Assembly: GCF_019218295.1 (NCBI RefSeq)
Contig: NZ_JAHUZF010000003.1
Span: forward strand, 1 to 64,000
Direction of reading: 5' to 3'
DNA length: 64,000 nucleotides
From: Maritimibacter sp. DP1N21-5
Lineage (GTDB): Bacteria; Pseudomonadota; Alphaproteobacteria; Rhodobacterales; Rhodobacteraceae
Notes under the pieces: generated by a model
Seen by the model: only the letters and a program-made list of their open reading frames with translations
The model's database searches: none
What the model was told of the DNA's origin: nothing
Position numbers and translations under genes: made by a program
Shown here: one piece after another, positions 17,667 to 27,187 of the stretch
Position numbering within the stretch: the first letter of the stretch is position 1
Layout: every line of letters begins with the position of its first letter

Positions 17667-18947
17667 TCATTCGTAGACCAGCCCGGCCTTGTCGAGCATG
17701 GACTGGGTGATCAGGCAGACGCCGCCCGCGCTGCGGCGAAACCGCTGCGCGTCAAGCTCGGGGTCTTCGCCCACGACGAGCCCGGCGGGAATCTTCACGC
17801 CGCGGTCGAGCACCACTTTCGTGAGCCGCGCATGCCTTCCGACCACCACGTCGGGCAGCAGCACCGATTGATCGACCTGGGAATAGGAGCGGCAGAGGAC
17901 GCCCGTGAACAGAAGCGAGCGGTGAACCGACGACCCCGAGATGATGCAATCGCCCGACACGAGCGAGGATATCGCCTCGCCCCGCCGCCCGTCCTCGTTG
18001 TGGACGAACTTCGCGGGCGGCTTGATCTCGGCATAGGTCCAGATCGGCCAGCTCCGGTCGTAGAGGTCCAGTTCCGGGATCACCTCGGTCAGGTCGATGT
18101 TGGCCTGCCAATAGGCATCGACCGTCCCCACATCGCGCCAGTAGGCGGGCTTGTCCGGCGTCTCGCGCACGCAGGAGGTCGTGAACCGATGCGCCACCGC
18201 CTTGCCGCCCGCGACCAGCTTCGGGATGATGTCCTTGCCGAAGTCGCGCGAGGAATTCGGGTCGGCGGCATCCTCCTGCAACAGCGCGATCAGTTTTTTC
18301 GTGTGAAAGACGTAGATGCCCATCGAGGCGAGCGAGACGTCAGGGTTGCCCGGCATCGCGGGCGGATCGGCCGGTTTCTCGACGAAATCCACGATCCGGT
18401 CCTTGCCGTCCACATGCATGACGCCAAATCCCTTGGCATCCTCGCGCGGGACTTCGAGACAGGCGACGGTGACATCGGCCCCTTCGTTCACATGCTGCTG
18501 GAGCATGAGCTCGTAGTCCATCTTGTAGATATGATCGCCCGCCAGAATGATGATGTATTCCGGCGCGTGGCCTTCGATGATGTCGATGTTCTGGTAAACG
18601 GCGTCGGCGGTGCCCTCATACCACTGCGTCTCGGATACACGCTGCGAGGCCGGGAGGATGTCGAAACTTTCGTTCCGTTCCGGACGCAGAAAGTTCCAGC
18701 CGTGTTGCAGGTGCCGGATCAGGGAATGTGCCTTGTATTGCGTCGCCACTGCGATGCGCCGGACGCCCGAGTTGATCGCGTTGGACAGGGCAAAGTCGAT
18801 GATCCGCGTCTTGCCGCCGAAATAGACCGCCGGTTTCGCCCGCCGGTCGGTCAGCTCCATGAGCCGCGACCCGCGCCCGCCTGCGAGCACATAGGCCATC
18901 GCGTCCCGCGCGAGCGGCGCGGTCATTCTTTTTCGCTCCTGCGTCAT
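17667..18947 (-). CDS. glgC: Glucose-1-phosphate adenylyltransferase GlgC
   Basis: A 426-residue ADP-glucose pyrophosphorylase that makes ADP-glucose from glucose-1-phosphate and ATP, the committed step of glycogen synthesis. The nucleotidyltransferase motif [17 protein letters not shown] is near residue 20, [12 protein letters not shown] near 110, and the substrate loop [11 protein letters not shown] near 195; a left-handed helix domain follows. The ATG at 18947 overlaps the glgB stop (ATGA). An in-frame ATG at 18926 has the better ribosome-binding site (AGGAG, nine bases), so the first seven residues are uncertain. Confidence 0.95.
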   Translation of the reverse strand: MTQERKRMTAPLARDAMAYVLAGGRGSRLMELTDRRAKPAVYFGGKTRIIDFALSNAINSGVRRIAVATQYKAHSLIRHLQHGWNFLRPERNESFDILPASQRVSETQWYEGTADAVYQNIDIIEGHAPEYIIILAGDHIYKMDYELMLQQHVNEGADVTVACLEVPREDAKGFGVMHVDGKDRIVDFVEKPADPPAMPGNPDVSLASMGIYVFHTKKLIALLQEDAADPNSSRDFGKDIIPKLVAGGKAVAHRFTTSCVRETPDKPAYWRDVGTVDAYWQANIDLTEVIPELDLYDRSWPIWTYAEIKPPAKFVHNEDGRRGEAISSLVSGDCIISGSSVHRSLLFTGVLCRSYSQVDQSVLLPDVVVGRHARLTKVVLDRGVKIPAGLVVGEDPELDAQRFRRSAGGVCLITQSMLDKAGLVYE

Positions 18948-21190
18948 GAACCCGGGGCCTCCCTCCCCGACCCCGTGTCCGGGGTAATCTGGCCCGACCC
19001 CGTGTCCAGGGTCAGATAAAGCGTTGCCAGCGGCGGCAGCGTGATATGAGCGCGGCCATTGGTGGCTCGGACCCGCCCGCCGTTCCCGGCATTGGACCCG
19101 CCGTAAAGCCCGGCATCGGTGTTCATCACCTCGGCCCAGTCGCCGTCCTGCGGCAGCGGCAGAGAATAGCCTTCGCGCAGGACCGGGGTGAAGTTCGACA
19201 CGACGACCACGGGCGGTTCACCGGGCGCGCGGCGCTCCCAGGCATAGACCGAGGTTTCGGTCTCGTCGGCCAGGAGCCAGCCGAAGCCCTCGGGTTCGCA
19301 GTCGCGGGCGTGAAGCGCGGGCATGGCGCGGTAGGCGCCGTTCAGATCGCGCACGAGGCGTTGCACGCCCCCATGCGCGGGCGCGTCGGTCAGACCCCAG
19401 TCAAGCGCGCGCGCCTCGGACCATTCCCGCCGCTGGGCGAACTCCTGCCCCATGAAGAGGAGCTTCTTGCCGGGATAGCCCCACATGAAGGCGTAGTAGG
19501 CGCGCAGGGTCGCGAACTTCTGCCAGTCGTCGCCCGACATCTTGGTCAGCAGCGTGCCTTTTCCATGCACGACCTCGTCATGGGACAGCGGCAGCACGTA
19601 GTTTTCGGAAAACAGATAGGACGTGCCGAAGGTCATCTCGTGATGGTGGAACTTGCGATGCACCGCCTCGCGAGCAAGATACGTGAGCGTATCGTTCATG
19701 AAGCCCATGTTCCATTTGAACCCAAAGCCAAGCCCGCCTTCATGCACCGGCATGGACACACCGGGCCAGGCGGTGGAATCCTCGGCCATGGTCATGACGC
19801 CCGCGTGGGCGCCGTAGATCTCGCGATTCACGTCCTGCAAGAAGGTGATCGCCTCAAGGTTCTCGCGCCCGCCTGTCTCGTTGGGGATCCACTCGCCGTC
19901 TTTGCGGGAATAGTCGAGGTAAAGCATCGACGCGACCGCGTCCACGCGCAGGCCGTCGACGTGATAACGTTCGGCCCAGAAAAGCGCGTTGTTGATCAGG
20001 AACTCGCGGACCTCGGTGCGCCCGAAGTTGTAGATCGCGGTGTTCCAGTCCGGGTGAAACCCCTTGCGCGGATCGGCATGTTCATAAAGCGCGGTGCCGT
20101 CGAACATGGCGAGCCCATGCGCATCCGTCGGGAAATGCCCGGGCACCCAGTCGAGCAGCACGCCGACGCCCGCCCGATGCGCCCCGTCGATGAACCGGGC
20201 GAGACCCTCCGGGTCGCCGAAACGGGCGGAGGGGGCGTAAAGCCCGGTGGTCTGATAGCCCCACGACGGGTCATAGGGGTGCTCGGACACCGGCAGAAAC
20301 TCGATATGGGTAAAGCCCATGTCGGTGACATAGGGGATAAGCTGGTCCGCCATCTCGTCCCACGTCAGGAAATCGCCGTCCGCGCCCTGCCGCCATGAGC
20401 CGGGATGTACCTCGTAGATCGACATCGCCTCGCGCCGGGCGTTGGTCTTGGACCAGTGGTCGCGGTGGGCGGCGTCGCCCCAGTCGTGGGCGAAGGGCCG
20501 AGCGACAACCGACCCGGTGGCCGGGCGCAGCTCGGACTGAAAGGCAAAAGGATCGGCCTTGAGCGGCAGGGTCTGGCCGCCCTTGTCGAGGATTTCGAAC
20601 TTGTAGATCGTGCCGGGCGGCAGATCGGGGATGAACATCTCCCAGATGCCGCTGTCGCGGCGAAAGCGCATGACGTTGCGCCGCCCGTCCCAGCCGTTGA
20701 AGTCTCCGACCACCGACACGCGGCTGGCGCTGGGCGCCCAGACGGCGAAATTCACCCCTGTCGCGCCCTCGTGGTCGATCACATGCGCACCGAGACGGTC
20801 GAACAGCCGCAAGTGCCGCCCCTGACCGATGAAGTAATCGTCCATCGGGCCAAGCACCGGGCCAAAGGAATAGGGGTCGCCCTGTTCCCATGCGTGATGC
20901 AGGTTCCTCACCCGTAGCCGGATTGGGCGCGGCTTCCTGATCGTGAGCTTTCCCTCGAAAAGCCCCCGCGCGTCGATCCGCGCGAGCGTGCCGACGACCT
21001 TGCCGTCCAGCACCGCCTCGACCGCCTCGGCCCCCGGCAGGAACGCGCGCGCGATCAGCCCCTTGGCCCCCGGATGCACGCCCAGCACGGCATAGGGATC
21101 ATCGTGCCGCCCCTCGACGATAGCCGCCACCGTGCCGGGGTCGATCGCCCCGGCGGCAGGCTGTGTCGTGGTCTTCGGTCCGCTGGTCAC
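18944..21190 (-). CDS. glgB: 1,4-alpha-glucan branching enzyme GlgB
   Basis: A 748-residue GH13 branching enzyme that introduces alpha-1,6 links into glycogen. It has tandem N-terminal beta-sandwich domains (residues ~30-230) and a catalytic barrel with the nucleophile in [16 protein letters not shown], the acid/base Glu in [14 protein letters not shown] and [12 protein letters not shown]. Translation starts at GTG. The C-terminus is odd: after the usual [11 protein letters not shown] strand the protein gains [20 protein letters not shown], a nine-residue repeat encoded by a 27-base duplication with a palindromic core. Confidence 0.95.
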   Translation of the reverse strand: MTSGPKTTTQPAAGAIDPGTVAAIVEGRHDDPYAVLGVHPGAKGLIARAFLPGAEAVEAVLDGKVVGTLARIDARGLFEGKLTIRKPRPIRLRVRNLHHAWEQGDPYSFGPVLGPMDDYFIGQGRHLRLFDRLGAHVIDHEGATGVNFAVWAPSASRVSVVGDFNGWDGRRNVMRFRRDSGIWEMFIPDLPPGTIYKFEILDKGGQTLPLKADPFAFQSELRPATGSVVARPFAHDWGDAAHRDHWSKTNARREAMSIYEVHPGSWRQGADGDFLTWDEMADQLIPYVTDMGFTHIEFLPVSEHPYDPSWGYQTTGLYAPSARFGDPEGLARFIDGAHRAGVGVLLDWVPGHFPTDAHGLAMFDGTALYEHADPRKGFHPDWNTAIYNFGRTEVREFLINNALFWAERYHVDGLRVDAVASMLYLDYSRKDGEWIPNETGGRENLEAITFLQDVNREIYGAHAGVMTMAEDSTAWPGVSMPVHEGGLGFGFKWNMGFMNDTLTYLAREAVHRKFHHHEMTFGTSYLFSENYVLPLSHDEVVHGKGTLLTKMSGDDWQKFATLRAYYAFMWGYPGKKLLFMGQEFAQRREWSEARALDWGLTDAPAHGGVQRLVRDLNGAYRAMPALHARDCEPEGFGWLLADETETSVYAWERRAPGEPPVVVVSNFTPVLREGYSLPLPQDGDWAEVMNTDAGLYGGSNAGNGGRVRATNGRAHITLPPLATLYLTLDTGSGQITPDTGSGREAPGS
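18966..19007. repeat. 27-bp direct duplication with palindromic core at the 3' end of glgB
   Basis: CCCGACCCCGTGTCC occurs at 18966-18980 and again at 18993-19007, exactly 27 bases apart. The first copy continues as ACCCCGTGTCCGGGGT, a perfect 6-bp palindrome around TGTC; the second copy has one change (AGGGT). It resembles a small intergenic palindromic repeat captured by the coding frame, where it encodes the duplicated DTGSG peptide. Confidence 0.7.
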
Positions 21191-21250
21191 GTTCCCCCCG
21201 TCGTCACCCCCACGCTCGCGCGGGGCGCGGGCGGGGTCAAGTGCGCAGCA

Positions 21251-23707
21251 CTACCTCGTCGGCACGTCCCAGATATCCGCCGCATACTGCCGGATCGTCC
21301 GGTCGGACGAAAACCAGCCGACGTTGGCGGTGTTGAGGATCGCCATGCGGTTCCACGTCGCCCGGTCGGACCAAAGCGCATCGACCCGGCGCTGGGCGGC
21401 GGTGAAACTGTCGAAATCATCCGTGACCATGAACCAGTCGTGGCTTTCGATGCCCGCGATCAGATCGGTGTAGCGCGTCGGATCGTCCGCCGAAAACGCA
21501 CCGTCCTTGATTGCCCGCAGCGCCTGCGCCAGTTCCGGCGAGGCCGCGATGATCTCGCCCGGATCGCGGCCAGTGGCGCGGCGGTCCGAGACCTCCTGCG
21601 CGGTGAGGCCGAAGATCACGATGTTGTCGTCGCCCACCAGGTCCTTGATCTCGACGTTCGCGCCATCGAGCGTGCCGATGGTCACCGCCCCGTTCAGGGC
21701 GAACTTCATGTTGCCGGTCCCCGACGCCTCCATCCCCGCGGTGGAGATCTGTTCGGACAGGTCGGCGGCGGGCACCAGCACCTCGGCCAGCGACACGTTG
21801 TAGTTGGGCAGGAAAACGACCTTGAGCAAATCGCCAACGATGGGATCGTTGTTCACCACCCGCGCGATGTCATTGGCCAGTTTGATGATGAGCTTGGCGT
21901 TGTGATAGCTGGGTGCGGCCTTGCCCGCGAAGATCTTGACCCGCGGCACCCAGTCTTTTTCCGGGTGCGACCGGATCTGGTCATAGACCGTGACGGTTTC
22001 GATCAGGTTGAGAAGCTGCCGCTTGTATTCGTGTATCCGCTTGATCTGAATGTCGAAAATCGCGCCGGGATCGACGCGAAGCCCCATGCGTTGCTGGATC
22101 ACCCGCGCAAGCTGCTCCTTGTTCCGGCGCTTGATCGCCTCGAACTCGGCTTGAAAGCCCGCGTCTCCGGCCATGCTGGTGATGCCGGTCAGCGCCTCGG
22201 TATTTGCCATGAGGTCCACGTCCCCCACGACCCCCTGCACCAGCCGAAGGAGCGCGGGGTTGCATTGGGCCAGCCAGCGGCGCGGGGTGATCCCGTTCGT
22301 CTTGTTGTTGATCCGGCCCGGGAACACGGAATTGAGGTCGGCAAAGACCGTTTCCTTCATCAGGTCCGAGTGCAGCGCGGAGACGCCGTTCACAGAATGA
22401 GACCCCATGAAGGCGAGGTTGCCCATGCGCACCCGCCGCTCGCCGCCCTCGTCGATTAGCGAAATGCGCGAGATGACCTCGTCCGCCAGCCCGTCCCTGC
22501 GCGCGGTCTTCAGCACCATCGCGTTGATCTGGTAGATGATCTGCATATGCCGGGGTAGCAGCCGCTCGATCAGCGCGACCGGCCAGCTTTCCAGCGCCTC
22601 GGGCAGAAGTGTGTGGTTGGTATAGGCAAAGGTGCCGGTGGTCAGCTCCCACGCGCGGGCAAAGTCGTAGCCCTCGTTGTCGATCAGAAGCCGCATCATC
22701 TCGGCCACGGCAATCGCCGGGTGCGTGTCATTCAACTGGATCGCGACCTTCTCGGGCAGGTTGTCAAAGGTGTGGAACAACTGCCCGTGGCGGCGCAGGA
22801 TGTCCTGAAGCGACGCGGAGGAGAAAAAGAACTCCTGCCGGAGCCGCAATTCCTGCCCGGCGATATGGCTGTCCTGCGGGTAAAGCACCTGCGTCAGCGT
22901 CTCGGCCCGGTTGCTTTCCTCCAGCGCGCCCACGTAATCGCCCGCGTTGAACCGGGCGAGGAGGATGGGGTCGATAGGCTGCGCGGACCACAGCCGCAGG
23001 CTGTTCACATGCTCGCCTTTCCAGCCGACCACGGGGGTGTCATAGGCTGCCGCCGTCATCCGCTCGGACGGCTTCCAGCGGAACGTGGGCACCCCGGTCT
23101 TGTCATGCCCGCGCGGCTCGACCGTGCCGCCAAAGCCGATCTCGTAGGCGCTTTCGCGGCGTTCGAATTCCCACGGATTGCCGTGCGACAGCCACATCTC
23201 GGGAAGCTCGACCTGCCAGCCGTCGCGAATTTCCTGCCGGAAAAGCCCGTGCTGGTAACGGATGCCATAGCCATAGGCGGGGATGCCCACGCTCGCCATT
23301 GACTCCATGAAACAGGCCGCTAGCCGCCCCAGCCCGCCGTTCCCCAGCGCCGCGTCCGGCTCCAACTCGCGCAGGATGTCGAAATCGACACCGATGTTGG
23401 CCAGCGCCTGATTGATCTGCCCGTCAAGGCCAAGATTGGTGATCGCGTCGCGCATCAGCCGCCCGATGAGGAATTCGAGCGACAGGTAATAGACCCGCTT
23501 CGCGTCCCGGCTCTCGTCCTTCCAGTTGATCCAGTGATCGACCAGCCGGTCGCGCACGACCAGGATCACCGCCTGAAGCCAGTCGTGCTGTTTCGCGGCC
23601 TTGGGGTCTTTGCCGGTGCCGTGCTTCAGCCGTTCGATGATCTCGACCGCCAGCGCCTTGGGGTCGCTTTTCTTGGCGGGGGTCGGCAGGTTGTCGAGAG
23701 GCGTCAT
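21251..23707 (-). CDS. glgP: Glycogen phosphorylase GlgP
   Basis: An 818-residue GT35 phosphorylase that releases glucose-1-phosphate from glycogen using phosphate and PLP. The PLP-lysine segment MEASGTGNMKFALNGA is near residue 660. Upstream signatures include GNGGLGRLAACFMES (about 120) and the C-terminal TLDGANVEI. Length is normal. It lies 60 bases upstream of glgB in the same operon, so synthesis and breakdown enzymes are co-transcribed. Confidence 0.96.
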   Translation of the reverse strand: MTPLDNLPTPAKKSDPKALAVEIIERLKHGTGKDPKAAKQHDWLQAVILVVRDRLVDHWINWKDESRDAKRVYYLSLEFLIGRLMRDAITNLGLDGQINQALANIGVDFDILRELEPDAALGNGGLGRLAACFMESMASVGIPAYGYGIRYQHGLFRQEIRDGWQVELPEMWLSHGNPWEFERRESAYEIGFGGTVEPRGHDKTGVPTFRWKPSERMTAAAYDTPVVGWKGEHVNSLRLWSAQPIDPILLARFNAGDYVGALEESNRAETLTQVLYPQDSHIAGQELRLRQEFFFSSASLQDILRRHGQLFHTFDNLPEKVAIQLNDTHPAIAVAEMMRLLIDNEGYDFARAWELTTGTFAYTNHTLLPEALESWPVALIERLLPRHMQIIYQINAMVLKTARRDGLADEVISRISLIDEGGERRVRMGNLAFMGSHSVNGVSALHSDLMKETVFADLNSVFPGRINNKTNGITPRRWLAQCNPALLRLVQGVVGDVDLMANTEALTGITSMAGDAGFQAEFEAIKRRNKEQLARVIQQRMGLRVDPGAIFDIQIKRIHEYKRQLLNLIETVTVYDQIRSHPEKDWVPRVKIFAGKAAPSYHNAKLIIKLANDIARVVNNDPIVGDLLKVVFLPNYNVSLAEVLVPAADLSEQISTAGMEASGTGNMKFALNGAVTIGTLDGANVEIKDLVGDDNIVIFGLTAQEVSDRRATGRDPGEIIAASPELAQALRAIKDGAFSADDPTRYTDLIAGIESHDWFMVTDDFDSFTAAQRRVDALWSDRATWNRMAILNTANVGWFSSDRTIRQYAADIWDVPTR

Positions 23708-23728
23708 GCTGAGAACACTCCAGAAGGC

Positions 23729-25327
23729 TTAGGCAAGCCGGGCGATGATAAAGCCGTTGGGGCCGAAATGCAGCCGTCCGTCCTGCATCTCGCAGGCCTC
23801 GGACAGAAGCGGGTCGAGGGTGCGATCAAGAGGCATCTCGACCTCGCCGGGGGATAGGTTGAAGGCACAGAACACCTCGTCGTCGCGGATATGCGCGAGG
23901 ATCGGCTCGTGGGTCGGCAGGAACGCCATCCGCCCGTTCCGCAGCGCGACCTCGGCCCTGCGAAGCGTGAGCATCCGTTTGTAGAAGTCCAGAACGGACC
24001 CCTCGTGCTCTTGGGTGGACACCGCGCGGGCAAGCTGTGCCTCTTTAACGGGCAGCCACGGGCGCTCTGCGCTCGTGAACCCGCCGTTCGGTGCCTCGGC
24101 GTCCCAGGCCATTGGCGTACGGCAGCCATCGCGCCCCTTGTCCTCGGGCCAGAAGTTGAGCCCCTGCGGATCGGTCAGCTCGTCATAGGTGAGGTCGGTG
24201 TCAGTCTGGCCAAGCTCCTCGCCTTGGTAGAGCACGATAGACCCCTCGAAGGAGAGAAGCAGCGCGCAGGTCAGTTTCGCGAGCGCCTCGGGGTCCTTGG
24301 CGTGGTCCATCCAGCGCGTCACATGGCGCGGCACGTCGTGGTTGGAAAAGGCCCAACAAGGCCAGCCGTGCGGCGCGCCTTGGAAGAATTGGGTCAGACG
24401 CGAGCGATAGAACTCGGCACTGAAGGGTGGGCCGAGGAGTTCAAAGGAATAGGCCATGTGAAGTCGATGGGCGCTTGTATACTGTCCCATGAGCTCGATG
24501 GAGTGGTGACTGTCGCCCACCTCGCCCACCATCGCGCGGGCGTCGTAGCTGTCCAGAAGCGCGCGCATCCTCTCCAGAAACCCGAGGTTTTCCGGCTGGT
24601 TCTTGGAAAACAAGTGGTACTGCATGTCATAGGTGCGCTGGGCGTGGCGCGACGCGGGCCGAAAATCGGCGGCGTCGTTTCGCAGGAGCCTGTCGTGGAA
24701 GTAGTAATTGACGGTGTCCATGCGGAACCCGTCGACACCGCGCTCGAGCCAGAACTTCATCCCAGAGAGCGCGTAGTCCTGCACCTCCGGATTATGGAAG
24801 TTGAAATCCGGCTGCTCGGTCAGGAAGTTGTGGAAATAATACTGCCGCCGCCGGTGTTCCCATGTCCAGGCGAGACCACCAAAGATGCCCTGCCAGTTGT
24901 TGGGCGGCATCCCGTCGGGCTTGGGGTCGGCCCAGACATACCAGTCCGCCTTGTCGTTGTCGCGTGACTGGCGGCTTTCCTTAAAGAACGGGTGCTGGTC
25001 GGAGGAATGGGACAACACCTGATCCATGATGACCTTGAGGCCAAGCTCATGCGCCCGGTCCACCATCCGGTCGAAGTCGCTCAAGGTGCCGAAGATCGGG
25101 TCGATGTCCATGTAATCGGACACGTCATAACCCATGTCCTTCATCGGAGAGGGATAGATCGGCGACAGCCAGATCGCATCGACGCCAAGGTCAGCGATAT
25201 AGCCCAGCCTTTCGGTGATCCCGGGCAGGTCGCCGATGCCGTCGCCATTCGAATCCTGGAACGAGCGGGGATAGATCTGATAGGTCACGCTGCCGCGCCA
25301 CCAGTTCGGGTCGGTCATGTCCGTCAT
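23729..25327 (-). CDS. GH13 alpha-glucosidase (oligo-1,6-glucosidase type)
   Basis: A 532-residue GH13 enzyme hydrolysing alpha-glucosidic bonds in short oligosaccharides. The N-terminal WWRGSVTYQIYPRSFQDSNGDG opening is represented by YQIYPRSF and DSNGDGIGDLPGI; the nucleophile lies in GVDGFRMDTVN, the acid/base Glu in AMVGEVGD and the stabilising Asp in FSNHDVPR. There is no signal peptide, so it acts in the cytoplasm, perhaps on malto- or isomalto-oligosaccharides left by GlgX/GlgP. Two ATG starts (25327, 25318) are possible; neither has a clear ribosome-binding site. It is the first gene of the glg cluster, 21 bases upstream of glgP. Confidence 0.92.
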   Translation of the reverse strand: MTDMTDPNWWRGSVTYQIYPRSFQDSNGDGIGDLPGITERLGYIADLGVDAIWLSPIYPSPMKDMGYDVSDYMDIDPIFGTLSDFDRMVDRAHELGLKVIMDQVLSHSSDQHPFFKESRQSRDNDKADWYVWADPKPDGMPPNNWQGIFGGLAWTWEHRRRQYYFHNFLTEQPDFNFHNPEVQDYALSGMKFWLERGVDGFRMDTVNYYFHDRLLRNDAADFRPASRHAQRTYDMQYHLFSKNQPENLGFLERMRALLDSYDARAMVGEVGDSHHSIELMGQYTSAHRLHMAYSFELLGPPFSAEFYRSRLTQFFQGAPHGWPCWAFSNHDVPRHVTRWMDHAKDPEALAKLTCALLLSFEGSIVLYQGEELGQTDTDLTYDELTDPQGLNFWPEDKGRDGCRTPMAWDAEAPNGGFTSAERPWLPVKEAQLARAVSTQEHEGSVLDFYKRMLTLRRAEVALRNGRMAFLPTHEPILAHIRDDEVFCAFNLSPGEVEMPLDRTLDPLLSEACEMQDGRLHFGPNGFIIARLA

Positions 25328-25446
25328 CGCGCTGTTTCAAGACAGGCTAGGAGCGTCCCGCGCGTTTGACCAGAGACTTTCTGCACCTGCACAATGACGG
25401 GCACTATGACTTGCGGAAACCGAGGCGCGCGGGTCCCGCTCTGATG

Positions 25447-26742
25447 TCAGACCTGTTCGAGAAGCGCGGCCCTCGCGCCCGCCGGGATCGTCTGCGCCGC
25501 GCGGTTGAGCGTGTCCTTGGCAAAACCAGCGGCCGTCTGATAGCGCTTCATGAATTCCTCGCGCTCGGCGGGTGGGATCACGTCGTCGATGTTGTCGAAT
25601 TCTCCACCGCAGCGGTCGTCCACCAGGTTCAGAAGCCCGAAGGGCCCGGCGCCCCGGTTGCGCAGGATGACCTCGGAAATCGGACCGCACATCTTCGCGT
25701 CATAGGCGGCGAGTGCCTTCGGGTTCACCCCGTGCTCCACCATCATCGCGCCAAGGACGCGCGCGTCCACGATGGCCTGCGACGCGCCGTTCGAGCCCGT
25801 CGGATACATAGCATGGGCCGCATCGCCCATCAGCGCCACCGCGCCGTCCTGCCACGTCGCCACCGGGTCCCGGTCGATCATGGGGTTTTCATAGGCGACT
25901 TCCGAGTGCCGGAGCATCTCCGGCACATCGAGCCAGTCATAAGTGAAACCGTCGAAGTGGTGCGCGAAATCTGCCAGGTCCACCTGCCGGAACCAGCCGG
26001 TGTTCGCATGCGCGGAGGGATCGTCATAGGTCACTTCCGCGATCCAGTTGATCTGGGCCAGCCCGTTCTCGTCCGGGTGGCTGATGGGATAGATCACCAT
26101 CCGGTGCTTATGCGTGCCAAGACCGACAAAGCTCGACCCGGTGCGAATGGGCTTGGCCAACGTGGTGCCCCGCCACATGACCGCGCCGCCCCAATGGATC
26201 GGCGGCTGGTCCGGGTGCATCTGCGCGCGCACCTCGGAGTGGATGCCGTCCGCACCGATGAGGAGCGTGCCGGTTTCCTCGCTCGTGGATCCGTCCGAAT
26301 GGGCGATCTTGGCCGTCACCGTGCCGTTGGGGTTGTTCGTGTAGCCCACGACCTTCTGGCCAAGCCGCAGCGCTTCTGCGCCTGCGCGCTCGACGAACGT
26401 ATCGGCCAGTAGCATGTGGAATTTGCCCCGATGCACGGCATATTGCGGCCAGTTGTAGCCCGCATGTTCGCCGCGCGGCTCGGAATAGATGTCGTTGCCG
26501 TTCAGCCCGACCAGCGCCCATTCCTTGGCCGGCACGCCGACCTGGTCGAGAGCATCCGCGCCGATCCCGAGGTCATAGAGTTCGCGCACCGCGTTGGGTT
26601 GCAGGTTGATCCCCACGCCCAGCGGCTTCAGTTCGCGCACCTGTTCGAACACCACGACCGGCACGCCGATCTGGTGCAGCGTCAGCGCCGTGGCCAATCC
26701 GCCGATCCCGCCGCCGGAGATCATCACGAGAGGTTTGGGCAT
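25447..26742 (-). CDS. Flavin-dependent oxidoreductase (aromatic monooxygenase-like, PhzS type)
   Basis: A 431-residue FAD enzyme of the group A aromatic hydroxylase fold. The N-terminal FAD motif is SGGGIGGLATALTLHQ, followed by GVGINLQPNAVREL, the mid-protein LLIGADGIHSEVRAQ and the GDAAHAMYPTGSNGASQAI motif that binds the FAD ribityl chain. It resembles uncharacterised flavin-dependent oxidoreductases related to salicylate hydroxylase and PhzS; the substrate is unknown. The start is MPKPLVMI, preceded by GGGGGA; the longer upstream frame lacks support. It appears to be expressed alone or with the DUF2218-like gene 99 bases upstream. Confidence 0.9.
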   Translation of the reverse strand: MPKPLVMISGGGIGGLATALTLHQIGVPVVVFEQVRELKPLGVGINLQPNAVRELYDLGIGADALDQVGVPAKEWALVGLNGNDIYSEPRGEHAGYNWPQYAVHRGKFHMLLADTFVERAGAEALRLGQKVVGYTNNPNGTVTAKIAHSDGSTSEETGTLLIGADGIHSEVRAQMHPDQPPIHWGGAVMWRGTTLAKPIRTGSSFVGLGTHKHRMVIYPISHPDENGLAQINWIAEVTYDDPSAHANTGWFRQVDLADFAHHFDGFTYDWLDVPEMLRHSEVAYENPMIDRDPVATWQDGAVALMGDAAHAMYPTGSNGASQAIVDARVLGAMMVEHGVNPKALAAYDAKMCGPISEVILRNRGAGPFGLLNLVDDRCGGEFDNIDDVIPPAEREEFMKRYQTAAGFAKDTLNRAAQTIPAGARAALLEQV

Positions 26743-26841
26743 GTAGTCCCCCGTCCAGTTAGGTCGGAGGTTCTTCACCCAATCCGTTCGTCTTGGCAAC
26801 CACCTGCCCACGCCGCAGCGCCGCATGTGGCGATCAGGACC

Positions 26842-27126
26842 TCACGCCGCCCAGGGCATGTGCTTGAATTCGTCCCGGAAGGCGAAGCGCTCCAGATGAC
26901 GGTCGACCACGTCCTTGCCGCGCTCCAATCCCTCGGCGTCCTCGGCGTTCACCTCGATCCAAAGCCCGGCGTCGCTCGCCCTCAAGTTCACCGGACCGAA
27001 GGGAAAGTCGATCCGCCCCTCTTCGGGCGTGAAGCTCACCTCGATCTTATGCGCGAAATGCTTGCACAGTTGTTGCAGATACTGGCTCGCCTTCGGCGTT
27101 TCCCAGAGCGCTTCGACTTTCGCCAT
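26842..27126 (-). CDS. DUF2218-like small protein
   Basis: A 94-residue soluble protein of unknown function (MAKVEALWETPKA...; KIEVSFTPEEGRIDFPFGPV), resembling the DUF2218 family, whose members are about 90-110 residues. AGGAGG stands five bases before the start. That site is exactly the sequence that can pair with CGGCCTCC upstream (see the hairpin at 27129-27172). It lies 62 bases after the iorAB stop on the same strand and could be co-transcribed with it. Confidence 0.75.
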   Translation of the reverse strand: MAKVEALWETPKASQYLQQLCKHFAHKIEVSFTPEEGRIDFPFGPVNLRASDAGLWIEVNAEDAEGLERGKDVVDRHLERFAFRDEFKHMPWAA

Positions 27127-27128
27127 GA

Positions 27129-27172
27129 CGGCCTCCTGAAATCCTATCATTTTTGTCAGGGTATGGAGGCCG
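27129..27172 (-). promoter_or_regulatory. Hairpin that can mask the ribosome-binding site of the DUF2218 gene
   Basis: On the minus strand CGGCCTCC (27172-27165) and GGAGGCCG (27136-27129) are perfectly complementary over 8 bp, with a 28-base A/T-rich loop. The 3' arm contains the whole AGGAGG ribosome-binding site of the gene starting at 27126. The hairpin could hold translation down, and also sits where an iorAB terminator might be expected, though no T-run follows. Confidence 0.5.
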
Positions 27173-27187
27173 CCGGCGAATAGCAAG

